DNA of 64,000 nt from Rhodococcus sp. G-MC3 (GTDB taxonomy: Bacteria > Actinomycetota > Actinomycetes > Mycobacteriales > Mycobacteriaceae): NCBI RefSeq assembly GCF_030063335.1, contig NZ_JASISW010000011.1, forward strand, positions 62,001 to 126,000. The letters run 5' to 3'. Below, one piece after another: positions 45,807-54,899 of this stretch (positions are counted from its first letter, which is position 1; each line of letters starts with the position of its first letter). A model generated the notes under the pieces. It saw only the letters and a program-made list of their open reading frames with translations. It searched no databases and was not told the DNA's origin. The translations under genes were made by a program, and so were the position numbers.

Positions 45807-47072
45807 ATGACAGCGCCGACCCGCACCCACCTCAGCCCCGCACTCAAGCAAGCCACTCCGGTTGTCGTCGACTATGCGGCCGGCAGCTGGATTTATGGAA
45901 CCGACGGAAACCGATACCTCGACTTCACCACGGGGATCGGTGTCACCAGCACCGGACACTGCCATCCTCGCGTCGTCGAAGCGGCCCGCGAGCAGGTCGG
46001 CAAGATCATCCACGCCCAGTACACGACTGTCATGCACAAGCCGCTTCTCGAACTCACGGAGAAACTCGGAGACTTCCTGCCCACCGGACTCGACAGCGTC
46101 TTCTACGCCAACTCCGGATCCGAGGCCGTCGAAGCCTCCATTCGCCTGGCGCGTATGGCGACCGGTCGCCCGAACATCATCGCCTTCCACGGCGGCTTCC
46201 ACGGTCGCACCGTTGCGGCCGCGTCGTTGACGACAGCGGGAACGAAGTTTCGCTCCGGCTTCGCGCCGATCATGGGTGGTGTCCACATCGCACCGTTCCC
46301 GTATGCATTTCGGTACGGCTGGGACATGGACACCGCGATCGACTTCGCGCTGACAGAACTCGACTACCTTCTGGCCACGATCTCGAGCCCCGCCGACACA
46401 GCAGCGTTCATCATCGAACCGGTCCTCGGTGACGGCGGCTATCTCCCGACGCCCCCGGCATTCCTCGAAGGAGTGCGCGCGCGTGCCGACGAGCACGGCA
46501 TCGTACTGATCGTCGACGAGGTACAGGCAGGCGTCGGGCGCACCGGAAAGTTTTGGGGCCACGAGCATTCGAGCGCCAAGCCCGACATTGTCATCACGGC
46601 GAAAGGGCTCGCATCCGGGTTCCCGATCTCCGCGATCGCGGCCTCGACCGAACTGATGTCGAAGGCATGGCCAGGGTCGCAGGGAGGAACTTACGGCGGC
46701 AACGCCGTTGCGGCCGCCGCCGCGGTAGCCACGCTCGACGTTGTCCGGGACGAAGGTCTTGTGGAGAACGCAGCCGAACAAGGCGAGAAGTTGCTCGGCG
46801 GGCTGAAGGAACTGCAGCAGCAGTATTCGGCAATCGGTGATGCTCGCGGCCTGGGGTTGATGCAGGCACTCGAATTCGTCGACGGCGACGGCAAGCCCGA
46901 CGCTGCAGCAGCCGCCCGCGTTCAGCAGACTGCGATTTCGGAGGGCCTGCTGCTGCTCACCTGCGGTGCGCTCGGGAATGTCGTACGAGTGATCCCCGCG
47001 CTCGTCGTTACCGACGACGAGATTACCGAGGGTCTCGACGCGATCGCGCGGACACTGAAGCGAGCACTGTGA
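45807..47072 (+). CDS. Class III aminotransferase (GabT/DoeD-like)
   Basis: A 421-residue PLP enzyme that moves a terminal amino group to 2-oxoglutarate. Motifs: GTDGNRYLDFTTGIGV, NSGSEAVEASIRLAR, FHGRT, LIVDEVQAGVGRTG and the PLP lysine in ITAKGLASGFP near residue 266. GABA and L-2,4-diaminobutyrate are both possible donors. Next to an aldehyde dehydrogenase and a DoeA-like hydrolase, a DoeD role (2,4-diaminobutyrate to aspartate semialdehyde) is attractive but inferred. The ATG has no clear Shine-Dalgarno; with -35 TTGACA in the upstream palindrome the transcript may be nearly leaderless. It overlaps the next gene by four bases (GTGA). Confidence 0.88.
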   Translation: MTAPTRTHLSPALKQATPVVVDYAAGSWIYGTDGNRYLDFTTGIGVTSTGHCHPRVVEAAREQVGKIIHAQYTTVMHKPLLELTEKLGDFLPTGLDSVFYANSGSEAVEASIRLARMATGRPNIIAFHGGFHGRTVAAASLTTAGTKFRSGFAPIMGGVHIAPFPYAFRYGWDMDTAIDFALTELDYLLATISSPADTAAFIIEPVLGDGGYLPTPPAFLEGVRARADEHGIVLIVDEVQAGVGRTGKFWGHEHSSAKPDIVITAKGLASGFPISAIAASTELMSKAWPGSQGGTYGGNAVAAAAAVATLDVVRDEGLVENAAEQGEKLLGGLKELQQQYSAIGDARGLGLMQALEFVDGDGKPDAAAAARVQQTAISEGLLLLTCGALGNVVRVIPALVVTDDEITEGLDAIARTLKRAL

Positions 47073-50044
47073 CAGCAATCGACACCGCGACAGCCATTGA
47101 CACCGAGCTCGTAGATGTCGATACCCTCCTCGCCGTGTTGCTGAGGGCGGGAATCGACGTCGATTCCAGTCCGCGGCGGCTCGCCGAATACTCCTACGAC
47201 GCGTCGAACTATCGCGTGCCGCCCCTGGCCGTGGCGTTCCCGCGCTCGGCCGAGGATGTGAGAGCAGTCGTGTTGGCCTGCGCAGAGGGTGAGATTCCGG
47301 TAGTCAGCCGCGGGGGCGGAACGTCGATGGCAGGCAATGCAATCGGCGCAGGCGTCGTGCTCGACTTCTCACGGCACATGAACAACGTCGTATCGATCGA
47401 CGAAAGCGCACAATCGGCCGTCGTCGAACCGGGCATCGTCATCTCCGAACTTGCCGCTGCCGCGTCGGCAGCGACGAACGGCGCTCTGACCTACGCCCCC
47501 GACCCGTCGAGCCGGACACGGGCGACGGTCGGGGGAGCGATCGGCAACGATGCGTGCGGCAACCACTCCGTTCGATACGGCCGCACTGCGGATCACACGA
47601 TTGCGCTCGACGTGGTGACGGCCGCAGGCCATCTGCTACGGGCCACCAGGTCGGGAATCTGCGCGGTCGACCCGGAGGATGCCGCTGCAGTGGAGGCAGC
47701 GTCCCGTATCACCGCCGAACTTCAGGCGCTCGTGTCGGACAACATGGCTCACTTCCGCCTCGAGCTCGCCCGAATCGCACGCCAGGTGTCAGGCTTCCAT
47801 CTGTCGACGTTGCTGCCCGAGAACGGATTCGACGTTGCCCGTGCTTTGGTCGGCAGCGAGGGCACATGTGCCATCGTCGTCGCGGCGACCGTCGCACTCG
47901 TCCCGGTGCCGCCCGCGGCGCTGCTTCTGAGCCTCGGTTACGAAGACGTAGTGGAGGCGGCGCAGGATGTCATGGCCATCCTGGAATTCGCGCCTGCAGC
48001 CGTCGAAGGCATCGACGAGAAAATTGTCGAGACCATGCAGTTCAGGCGCGGACAGGACTCAGTCCGCGGTTTGCCGTCGGGAAATGCTTGGCTCTACGTC
48101 GATCTCGACGGTGAGAATGCTGCCGAGGTCGAGGAGAAAGCTAAACGGTTGCTGGCGCGGCTGACCGACCTCGGCAGGCTGAAGGACGGACGCATTGTCG
48201 CCGATCCTGCCGAACGCAAGTCGCTGTGGCGGGTTCGGGAGGACGGTGCAGGGCTTTCGGCACGGTTGGCCAGCGGGGCCGGGAGTGGAGCTCGCGGAAT
48301 GACCCCTGTGACCGAATCGTGGCCGGGTTGGGAAGATTCTGCGGTCGCACCGGAGAATCTTGCCGCATATCTTGCCGAGTTCCGCGATCTTCTGGCTGCT
48401 CATTCGCTGACCGGTGTGATGTACGGGCACTTCGGTGCCGGCTGTATGCACGTGCGCATCACGTTCGATCAGCGCACCGAGAGCGGGCGTGCGGCCATGG
48501 CCGGCTTCTTGCGTGCTGCGGCGGAACTCGTCGTGCGCCACGGAGGTTCGCTGTCCGGTGAGCACGGCGACGGTAGGGCACGATCCGAGCTGCTCCCGGT
48601 GATGTATTCGCAGGCGATGCTCGACGCTTTCGCGCGGTTCAAGACCATCTGGGATCCGACGTCACTGTTGAATCCCGGCAATATCACCGATCCGGTGCCG
48701 ATGATGAACGACCTTGCATTGCAGGGGATTCCGAACCGAGAATGGAAGACCACCTTCGAGCTTCATCAGATCGGAAGCAAGACCGACCTGGATCCGTTCG
48801 TCCACGCCACCCAAGCCTGCGTCGGTGTCGGTCGATGCCGATCGAGCAGTGGCGGCGTAATGTGCCCCAGTTTTCGCGCCACCGGGGACGAGAAGGATTC
48901 CACTCGTGGTCGTGCCCGAGTGCTGCAGGAGATGGTTCGCACCTCGAAGACTGTCACCGACGGCTGGGCATCGACCTCGGTCAAGGAATCTCTGGATCTG
49001 TGCCTGTCCTGCAAAGCTTGCTCGTCCGACTGCCCGGTCGGTGTGGACATGGCCACCTACAAGGCGGAATTCCTCGATCACCACTACGCGGGCAAGCTTC
49101 GGCCGATGGCTCATTACTCGCTGGGGTGGTTGCCCCGCTGGCTGAAGTTGACGTCGCGGATCGCGCCGCTGCTGAACGCGGCGCTCACACCCAAGACCGG
49201 GAAGTTGGCTGCGAAACTGGGTGGACTGACGACGAAGAGGTCGTTGCCGCGTTTCGCCTCCCGCAAGGAACTACGGTCTCAGATCACCTCATCGGTGGTC
49301 GGCGGTGATGTCGTTCTGTTCGTCGATTCGTTCACACAGGGATTTCGGCCCGAGATCGTCGGCGCGGCCACCCGTGTGCTCGCCGATGCTGGACGGACGG
49401 CCGAATGCCGAACCGATGTCTGTTGCGGACTCACCTGGATCTCGACGGGCCAGTTGGCAACGGCCCGAAAGATTCTGGCGCGGACGGCCGATGCGCTCGA
49501 CGATGGCACCGGCCGACCGATAGTTGTCACCGAGCCGAGTTGTGCCGCTGCTCTGAAGAAGGATCTACCGGAACTGGTGAACACCGACGCAGCGCGTCGC
49601 GTGGCTGCCCGAGTCCAGAGTTTCGCCGGCGCAGTCATCGAACAGGCAGCGGGAGGGTGGACGCCGTCGGCGCATGTTCCGAACGAGGTGACCGTGCAGA
49701 CTCACTGCCACGAGTACGCAGTCTTCGGGGAAGCTACTCAGCGCAAAGCTCTTGCAGCGGCGGGAATCACCTCGGTCGACGAGGCGACGGGCTGCTGCGG
49801 GGTGGCGGGCAACTTCGGATTCGAGCCCGACCATTACGAGCTCAGTATGAAGGTGGCCGAGCAGGCGCTTGCTCCTGCGATCCGACGAGCCGGTGACCGA
49901 CCGATTCTCACCGATGGCTTCAGTTGCCACATGCAGGTACGAGAACTCACGGGAGATCACAGCGCCGGAGCCTCGACACATTTGGCGCTCATTCTCGATC
50001 CTGGGCCGAATGGCCCCATCGACAGAAAGGATGAACACTCGTGA
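47069..50044 (+). CDS. FAD-linked oxidase with Fe-S and CCG domains (D-2-hydroxyacid / D-2-hydroxyglutarate dehydrogenase type)
   Basis: A 991-residue respiratory-type flavoenzyme of the YdiJ/D-lactate dehydrogenase architecture. An FAD_binding_4 domain (about 50-200, with SRGGGTSMAGNAIG and GGAIGNDACGNHS) is followed by the FAD-oxidase C domain (about 270-550, ending GSLSGEHGDGRARSELL), a ferredoxin-like region with CVGVGRC and CLSCKACSSDCPVG (about 583-658), and CCG cysteine domains (CCGLTW near 786, GCCGVAGNFG near 909). It oxidises a D-2-hydroxyacid and passes electrons to the respiratory chain in relatives. GTG 47069 overlaps the aminotransferase stop. A second, NAD-type D-2-hydroxyacid dehydrogenase closes the neighbouring operon, so a 2-oxo/2-hydroxyacid intermediate is likely. 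Confidence 0.9.
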   Translation: MTAIDTATAIDTELVDVDTLLAVLLRAGIDVDSSPRRLAEYSYDASNYRVPPLAVAFPRSAEDVRAVVLACAEGEIPVVSRGGGTSMAGNAIGAGVVLDFSRHMNNVVSIDESAQSAVVEPGIVISELAAAASAATNGALTYAPDPSSRTRATVGGAIGNDACGNHSVRYGRTADHTIALDVVTAAGHLLRATRSGICAVDPEDAAAVEAASRITAELQALVSDNMAHFRLELARIARQVSGFHLSTLLPENGFDVARALVGSEGTCAIVVAATVALVPVPPAALLLSLGYEDVVEAAQDVMAILEFAPAAVEGIDEKIVETMQFRRGQDSVRGLPSGNAWLYVDLDGENAAEVEEKAKRLLARLTDLGRLKDGRIVADPAERKSLWRVREDGAGLSARLASGAGSGARGMTPVTESWPGWEDSAVAPENLAAYLAEFRDLLAAHSLTGVMYGHFGAGCMHVRITFDQRTESGRAAMAGFLRAAAELVVRHGGSLSGEHGDGRARSELLPVMYSQAMLDAFARFKTIWDPTSLLNPGNITDPVPMMNDLALQGIPNREWKTTFELHQIGSKTDLDPFVHATQACVGVGRCRSSSGGVMCPSFRATGDEKDSTRGRARVLQEMVRTSKTVTDGWASTSVKESLDLCLSCKACSSDCPVGVDMATYKAEFLDHHYAGKLRPMAHYSLGWLPRWLKLTSRIAPLLNAALTPKTGKLAAKLGGLTTKRSLPRFASRKELRSQITSSVVGGDVVLFVDSFTQGFRPEIVGAATRVLADAGRTAECRTDVCCGLTWISTGQLATARKILARTADALDDGTGRPIVVTEPSCAAALKKDLPELVNTDAARRVAARVQSFAGAVIEQAAGGWTPSAHVPNEVTVQTHCHEYAVFGEATQRKALAAAGITSVDEATGCCGVAGNFGFEPDHYELSMKVAEQALAPAIRRAGDRPILTDGFSCHMQVRELTGDHSAGASTHLALILDPGPNGPIDRKDEHS

Positions 50045-51504
50045 CCACATCTCTGACGCGTTCCGACATTACCTCTCCGACCGGTCTTTTCATCGGTGGA
50101 AGCTGGCGAGAAGGGAACAGTAGGAAGAAGTTCGACGTCGTGGACCCCGCCACCGGTGACGTCATTGCTGAAGTCTCCGACGGCGACGTCACCGATGCCG
50201 AGGCCGCGATGGCCGCCGCCGACGGAGCGCAGGCGTCGTGGGCTGCGACGTCGCCACGTGAGCGCAGTGTGATCCTGCGTCGCGCATTCGAGTTGATCAT
50301 CGAACGCACCGATGAGCTCGCCGCAATCATCACCGCGGAAATGGGGAAGCCCTTGGCCGATGCACGCGGCGAGGTCGCCTACGGCGCGGAGTTCTTTCGC
50401 TGGTTCTCCGAAGAAGCAGTACGTATCTCGGGTGATCACACTCTGACAGGCGACGGCAAGAATCGGATCATCGTCACGCGCGCACCCGTCGGGCCGTGCA
50501 TTCTGGTGACGCCCTGGAACTTTCCGCTCGCGATGGGTACCCGAAAGATCGGACCTGCTCTGGCCGCAGGCTGCACGGTGGTGTTCAAGCCTGCCGAGCA
50601 GACGCCGTTGACGGCACTCGCCCTCGCCGGCATTCTTGTCGAAGCAGGCGTGCCCGACGGAGTAGTCAACGTAGTTCCCACCACCGATGCTGCCGGAGTC
50701 GTCGGGTCGTGGATGGCAAGCGGGGTGGCCCGCAAGATCAGCTTCACCGGATCGACCGCCGTCGGCAAGATCCTCCTCGCGCAGGCGGCGCCGACGGTGA
50801 TGCGCACGTCGATGGAGCTCGGTGGGAACGCGCCGTTCATCGTTGCCGAGGGCGCCGATGTCGATCGTGCCGTCGACGGAGCCATGGTCGCGAAGATGCG
50901 GAACATGGGCGAGGCATGTACTGCGGCCAACAGATTCTTTGTGCAGCGTTCTCTCGCAGCCGAATTCGCCGACAAGCTCGGTGCCCGAATGGGTGCGATG
51001 AAGGTCGGTTCGGGTAGCGCCGACGGCGTCGAGGTCGGTCCACTGATCGATCAGGATGGACGTGCCAAAGTTCAGCACCTCGTCGATGATGCTCTCGGTC
51101 GCGGTGCACGAGCGGTCGTCGGCGGAAAGGAGGACCCGGGTCCGGGATACTTCTACCCGCCGACGGTGCTGGACTCGGTCGACTCGGCGTCGGAGCTGAT
51201 GTCCACGGAGATCTTCGGCCCGGTCGCTGCTGTCGTTCCGTACGACACCGAGGACGAGGTGATCGCCCTCGCCAACGACACCGAATGGGGCCTCGTCGGG
51301 TACGTCTACACCCAGGACATCGACCGGGCGTTGCGGATGGGGGAGCGTCTGGAAGTGGGGATGGTCGGGCTCAACACCGGCCTCGTCTCCAATCCGGCCG
51401 CGCCGTTCGGCGGCGTCAAGCAGTCGGGGCTCGGCCGCGAGGGCGGCAAGGTCGGTATCGACGAGTTCCTGGAGTACAAATATTTCGCTATCCCCAGGTC
51501 CTAG
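50041..51504 (+). CDS. NAD(P)-dependent aldehyde dehydrogenase (succinate-semialdehyde dehydrogenase-like)
   Basis: A 487-residue ALDH, closest in style to GabD. Motifs: TPWNFPLAMGTRKIGPALAA, FTGSTAVGK, catalytic glutamate in MELGGNAPF and catalytic cysteine in MGEACTAANR. In the proposed pathway it would oxidise aspartate semialdehyde (DoeC role) or succinate semialdehyde, the product of the preceding aminotransferase. GTG 50041 overlaps the previous stop by four bases. The family alone cannot fix the substrate. Confidence 0.9.
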   Translation: MTTSLTRSDITSPTGLFIGGSWREGNSRKKFDVVDPATGDVIAEVSDGDVTDAEAAMAAADGAQASWAATSPRERSVILRRAFELIIERTDELAAIITAEMGKPLADARGEVAYGAEFFRWFSEEAVRISGDHTLTGDGKNRIIVTRAPVGPCILVTPWNFPLAMGTRKIGPALAAGCTVVFKPAEQTPLTALALAGILVEAGVPDGVVNVVPTTDAAGVVGSWMASGVARKISFTGSTAVGKILLAQAAPTVMRTSMELGGNAPFIVAEGADVDRAVDGAMVAKMRNMGEACTAANRFFVQRSLAAEFADKLGARMGAMKVGSGSADGVEVGPLIDQDGRAKVQHLVDDALGRGARAVVGGKEDPGPGYFYPPTVLDSVDSASELMSTEIFGPVAAVVPYDTEDEVIALANDTEWGLVGYVYTQDIDRALRMGERLEVGMVGLNTGLVSNPAAPFGGVKQSGLGREGGKVGIDEFLEYKYFAIPRS

Positions 51505-51518
51505 CAGGAGGTCCAACA

Positions 51519-52256
51519 GTGGTGACAAGAAACGCAGGCGCCGCTTCGCGGAGGTTGACGCCCATCAACGCCAGGAACACGTCGATGGTGATCGCCGATC
51601 AAATCCGCGATCGCATCATCGACGGGTCCTATGCGCCGGGGGAACAGGTCAACGAGGCGAACGTTGCCGCCGAACTCGAAATCTCTCGCGGACCGGTTCG
51701 AGAAGCCCTGCAGCGCCTCAACCAAGAGGGGCTGCTGGTGAGTTATCGAAATCGCGGTGTCTTCGTGGTCGAGCTCTGCAGCGGCGATGTGGCCGAGATC
51801 TACGAGGCGCGCGCGGCGATCGAAGTGGGTGCCGCCTGGACGCTGGTGCACGGTGAGAAATCGGTGCTCACGGCAACCGCTGCCGCGCTGTCGGCGGTGG
51901 TCGATCAGATGCAGCCGTTCATCGACCGAGCGGATTGGCTGGGTCTCGCCGAGCGTGACCTGGCCTTCCACACGGCTCTGGTGGCGGCCACCTCGAACAG
52001 TCGGATGTCTCGGATGTACGCGACCCTGGCTGCCGAGGCTCGTATCTGCATGGCGAACCTCGAAACTGCCTACTACCGCCCAGAGGCGCTGGTGGAAGAG
52101 CATCAACTGCTGGTCGACCTGCTTCTGGGCGGGGACTGGTCGGCTCTCGAAGCGGGCGTGCACGAGCATATGGACACTGCCATTCACGATCTGACGCGTG
52201 CGATGCACGACCAAGCGGCCGAGGATGCGGATTCCGTTCTGGCCAAACCCAGTTAG
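51519..52256 (+). CDS. GntR-family regulator, FadR subfamily (FCD domain)
   Basis: A 245-residue repressor-type protein. The winged helix covers about residues 18-80 (NTSMVIADQIRDRIIDGSYAPGE, then EISRGPVREALQRLNQEGLL split at the recognition helix), and the C-terminal FCD effector domain carries the metal/ligand pattern ERDLAFHTALVAATSN and LVEEHQLLVDLLL. AGGAGG stands seven bases before GTG 51519 (a second GTG follows at once). It is the last gene of the aminotransferase operon. The palindrome GATTGT-NN-ACAATC in front of both this operon and the next one is the probable binding site, so it would control both and itself. Confidence 0.9.
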   Translation: MVTRNAGAASRRLTPINARNTSMVIADQIRDRIIDGSYAPGEQVNEANVAAELEISRGPVREALQRLNQEGLLVSYRNRGVFVVELCSGDVAEIYEARAAIEVGAAWTLVHGEKSVLTATAAALSAVVDQMQPFIDRADWLGLAERDLAFHTALVAATSNSRMSRMYATLAAEARICMANLETAYYRPEALVEEHQLLVDLLLGGDWSALEAGVHEHMDTAIHDLTRAMHDQAAEDADSVLAKPS

Positions 52257-52314
52257 CCGCAACGAAGAAGTAACACGAGTTGCCTTGCGGCGACGACCCT
52301 TCTGCGCTTAGCCT

Positions 52315-52333
52315 GATTGTCAACAATCTGCAA
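52315..52333. promoter_or_regulatory. GntR operator 2, upstream of the DoeA-like operon
   Basis: GATTGT-CA-ACAATC (52315-52328) followed by TGCAA (to 52333). Its right half is identical to operator 1 over eleven bases; the outer left arm is degenerate. The core is the exact reverse complement of operator 1's core. It is 53 bases before the GTG at 52386. Confidence 0.7.
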
Positions 52334-52385
52334 AACGCACATGGGTGGTCGAAGGCCACCCGCGATGCCTCGAAAGGGGGTACCA

Positions 52386-53666
52386 GTGAACGAGAACGAG
52401 TACTACCCCGCCGAACTCACCAGCGCGGTCGGCGCGGATCATGCGCCAGGGCTTGCCGAATACGTCGACCTACCGAACAGCACACCGATCACGTTCACCG
52501 ACGAGGAGTACTCCACCCGTCTCGCGGCAGTGCGGGCTCGGATGGCGTCGCAGAATCTGCACGCTCTCATCGTGACCGATCCGTCGAACCTCTACTACCT
52601 GCTCGGCTACAACGCGCTCTCGTTCTACACCCCGCAGATGCTGTACGTGCCGCTCGAAGGCGAACTCTACTTCTTCGCCCGTGAGATGGATGCCAACGGA
52701 GCGTTCAGGACGTCCTGGCTGCCACAGGACCAGACATTCGGCTATCCCGAGACATTCGTGCAGCGCAAGGACACCCACCCGTTCGTCTGGGTGGCGCAGA
52801 AGCTCCGCGAACTGGGTCTGGTGAACAACTTCTCGCACGGCCAGGTCGGTCTGGAGATGGATTCCTACTACTTCAGCCCGAAAGCATTCGAAGCGCTCGT
52901 GAAGTTGTTGCCGGAGTACCGGTTCACCGATTCTTACGAGCTGATCAACTGGGCGCGCGTGATCAAGTCTCCGGCCGAGATCGATCTGATGCGCGGTGCC
53001 GCGCAGGTGTGCGAATCGGCGATGGCGGCGGCCTACGAGGCCATCGTCGTCGGCGCTCGCCAGTGCGATGCCGCGGCAGCGATCCTGAATGCTCAGGTGC
53101 GGGGCACGGCGGACTTCGGTGGCGATCACCCGGCGATCGTGCCGATGCTGCCCACCGGTGCCGGCGCCGACACCCCGCACCTGACCTGGTCGGACCAGGT
53201 ATTCATTGCGGGGGAGACCACGGTCGTGGAGTTGGCAGGAGTGTTTCGCCGCTACCACGTACCGATGGCGAGGACTGTTGTCCTCGGGCGACCGAGTGCT
53301 CGTCTGGATTACCTCGCGCAATCCACCGGCGAAGCATTGAACGAGGTGCTGGCAACTGTGCGTCCCGGCGTCACGACCAACGAACTCGCGCAGGTCTGGA
53401 ACGTCAGCCTCGCGAAACACGGCCTGCACAAGCCGTCGCGCATCGGATACTCCATCGGCATCGCGTATGCACCGGACTGGGGCGAGCGAACCGTGAGCAT
53501 CAGAACCGACGACGACACCGTGCTCGCGGAGAACATGACATTCCACATCATCGGTGGAATGTGGATGGACGACTACGGATACGAAGTCTCCGAAGCCGTG
53601 CGCGTGACCGCCGACGGCCTGGAAACTTTCACCGCGTACCCGCGGCAACTACTGACGAAGGAGTGA
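52386..53666 (+). CDS. doeA: M24-family hydrolase resembling ectoine hydrolase DoeA/EutD
   Basis: DoeA opens the ectoine ring to N-acetyl-2,4-diaminobutyrate. The 426-residue protein has the creatinase-N plus pita-bread layout. Several blocks agree with my memory of Halomonas DoeA: VTDPSN (63-68), REMDANGA (99-106), GLEMDSYYFSP (155-165) and GIAYAPDWGERT (358-369). Most M24 metal ligands are absent: the usual DxG...SD pair reads ELAG...VP (282-293), the GHG histidine is Y355 in GYSIG, and the glutamate of IEPG is replaced in HIIGG; only the last glutamate (E403) remains. This argues against an Xaa-Pro peptidase and fits non-metal M24 members. GTG 52386 follows AAAGGGGG. Confidence 0.72.
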   Translation: MNENEYYPAELTSAVGADHAPGLAEYVDLPNSTPITFTDEEYSTRLAAVRARMASQNLHALIVTDPSNLYYLLGYNALSFYTPQMLYVPLEGELYFFAREMDANGAFRTSWLPQDQTFGYPETFVQRKDTHPFVWVAQKLRELGLVNNFSHGQVGLEMDSYYFSPKAFEALVKLLPEYRFTDSYELINWARVIKSPAEIDLMRGAAQVCESAMAAAYEAIVVGARQCDAAAAILNAQVRGTADFGGDHPAIVPMLPTGAGADTPHLTWSDQVFIAGETTVVELAGVFRRYHVPMARTVVLGRPSARLDYLAQSTGEALNEVLATVRPGVTTNELAQVWNVSLAKHGLHKPSRIGYSIGIAYAPDWGERTVSIRTDDDTVLAENMTFHIIGGMWMDDYGYEVSEAVRVTADGLETFTAYPRQLLTKE

Positions 53667-53669
53667 GAG

Positions 53670-54899
53670 ATGATCGCCACCACCATTCCGTGGGCCTTGC
53701 GCACCGACAAGCTGGTGGGATCGGTGATCGACTCGTCGACATCGCTTCTCGCCGCGCAGAAACACGACATCGTCCGTTTTGCGATGGGATCGCCTGCCGC
53801 GGAGACTGTTCCAGCAGCTGTATTCTCCGACATCGCATCGGCCGTCATGACGAGCGACGCAATGGACTACGCTGCCACCGAAGGTGACCCCGGCCTGCTC
53901 GACGCGCTCCTCGGCTACCTGGACTCCGTCGGCGAACCGTCATCGGCAGATCGCATCGTGATCACCTCTGGCGGCATGCAGGGACTCGATCTGGCGTGCA
54001 AACTGTTCATCGATCCGGGTGACCTGGTCATCGTCGAAAGTCCCACGTACACCAACGGAACCGCGACCGTTCTCAGCTATGGCGGTGATGTGCTCGAAGC
54101 GCCGATGGACAGCGATGGACTCATCGTCGAAGCGTTCCCCGAACTGGTCGAGCAGGCGGGCCGTCTGCCGAAGATGATCTACGTGATTCCCAATTTCCAG
54201 AACCCCTCCGGCACCACCATGTCGCTGGCACGCCGAACCCTGCTCCTCGAACTCGCACACAAGTGGGGTGCGGTGATTCTCGACGACGACCCGTACGGCC
54301 TCCTTCGTTTCGAGGGCAAGCACATTCCGAGTTTCAACGCACTGAGTCCTGGCGATCCGCTGGTGTTCTCGGTGCGAACGTTCTCGAAGATGATCGCGCC
54401 TGGACTTCGTGTGGGCTGGGTCGATGCAGCGCCCGAGGCGCGGCAGTTGTTGATCAACGCCAAGCAGGCGATGGACACATGCACCAATCTTCCTGCTCAG
54501 CGGATGATCGCCGAGTTCATCCGCCGCGGTCACCTGCACACGCATCTCCGCTCTCTCGGCACGGTTTATCGGCCGCGCAAGATAGCTATGCAGCGCAGCC
54601 TGGACAGGTACTTCGGTGATCGTATTGCCACCACGGATCCCGAAGGCGGCTTCTTTCTGTGGGCAACCTTGCGCGGCGCTGCCGCGGCAGTCTCGACGCA
54701 GGATTTGTTCGAAGTCGCTCTCGCAGAGGGGGTTGCCTATATTCCGGGGCCCGCGCTGTCGGTCGGCGGCAAGTTCCACGATTCGCTGCGTTTATGCTTC
54801 GCGTCGTCGACTCCCGAGCGGATCGACGAGGGTGTGAAAAGGCTTGCGGCGGCGGTCGACAGGTCGATGGCAATGCTCGCGAGCGATCCGACTCGATGA
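53670..54899 (+). CDS. Class I/II PLP-dependent aminotransferase (MocR-/2-aminoadipate-type catalytic domain)
   Basis: A 409-residue fold-type I aminotransferase without a DNA-binding domain. Motifs: ITSGGMQGLDLACKLF, YVIPNFQNPSGTTMS, LDDDPYGLLRFEG and the PLP lysine in RTFSKMIAPGLRVGW near 237. GAAGGAG precedes the ATG, three bases after the DoeA-like gene. It ends with an ATGA overlap into the M20 gene. Substrate unknown; an alpha-transamination of an amino acid released in this pathway would give a 2-oxoacid usable by the two D-2-hydroxyacid dehydrogenases. Confidence 0.88.
   Translation: MIATTIPWALRTDKLVGSVIDSSTSLLAAQKHDIVRFAMGSPAAETVPAAVFSDIASAVMTSDAMDYAATEGDPGLLDALLGYLDSVGEPSSADRIVITSGGMQGLDLACKLFIDPGDLVIVESPTYTNGTATVLSYGGDVLEAPMDSDGLIVEAFPELVEQAGRLPKMIYVIPNFQNPSGTTMSLARRTLLLELAHKWGAVILDDDPYGLLRFEGKHIPSFNALSPGDPLVFSVRTFSKMIAPGLRVGWVDAAPEARQLLINAKQAMDTCTNLPAQRMIAEFIRRGHLHTHLRSLGTVYRPRKIAMQRSLDRYFGDRIATTDPEGGFFLWATLRGAAAAVSTQDLFEVALAEGVAYIPGPALSVGGKFHDSLRLCFASSTPERIDEGVKRLAAAVDRSMAMLASDPTR

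Noticed and set aside
45681-47078. A 465-codon minus-strand open frame opposite the class III aminotransferase
   Set aside because: It is a shadow of the real gene, which has complete PLP-enzyme motifs.
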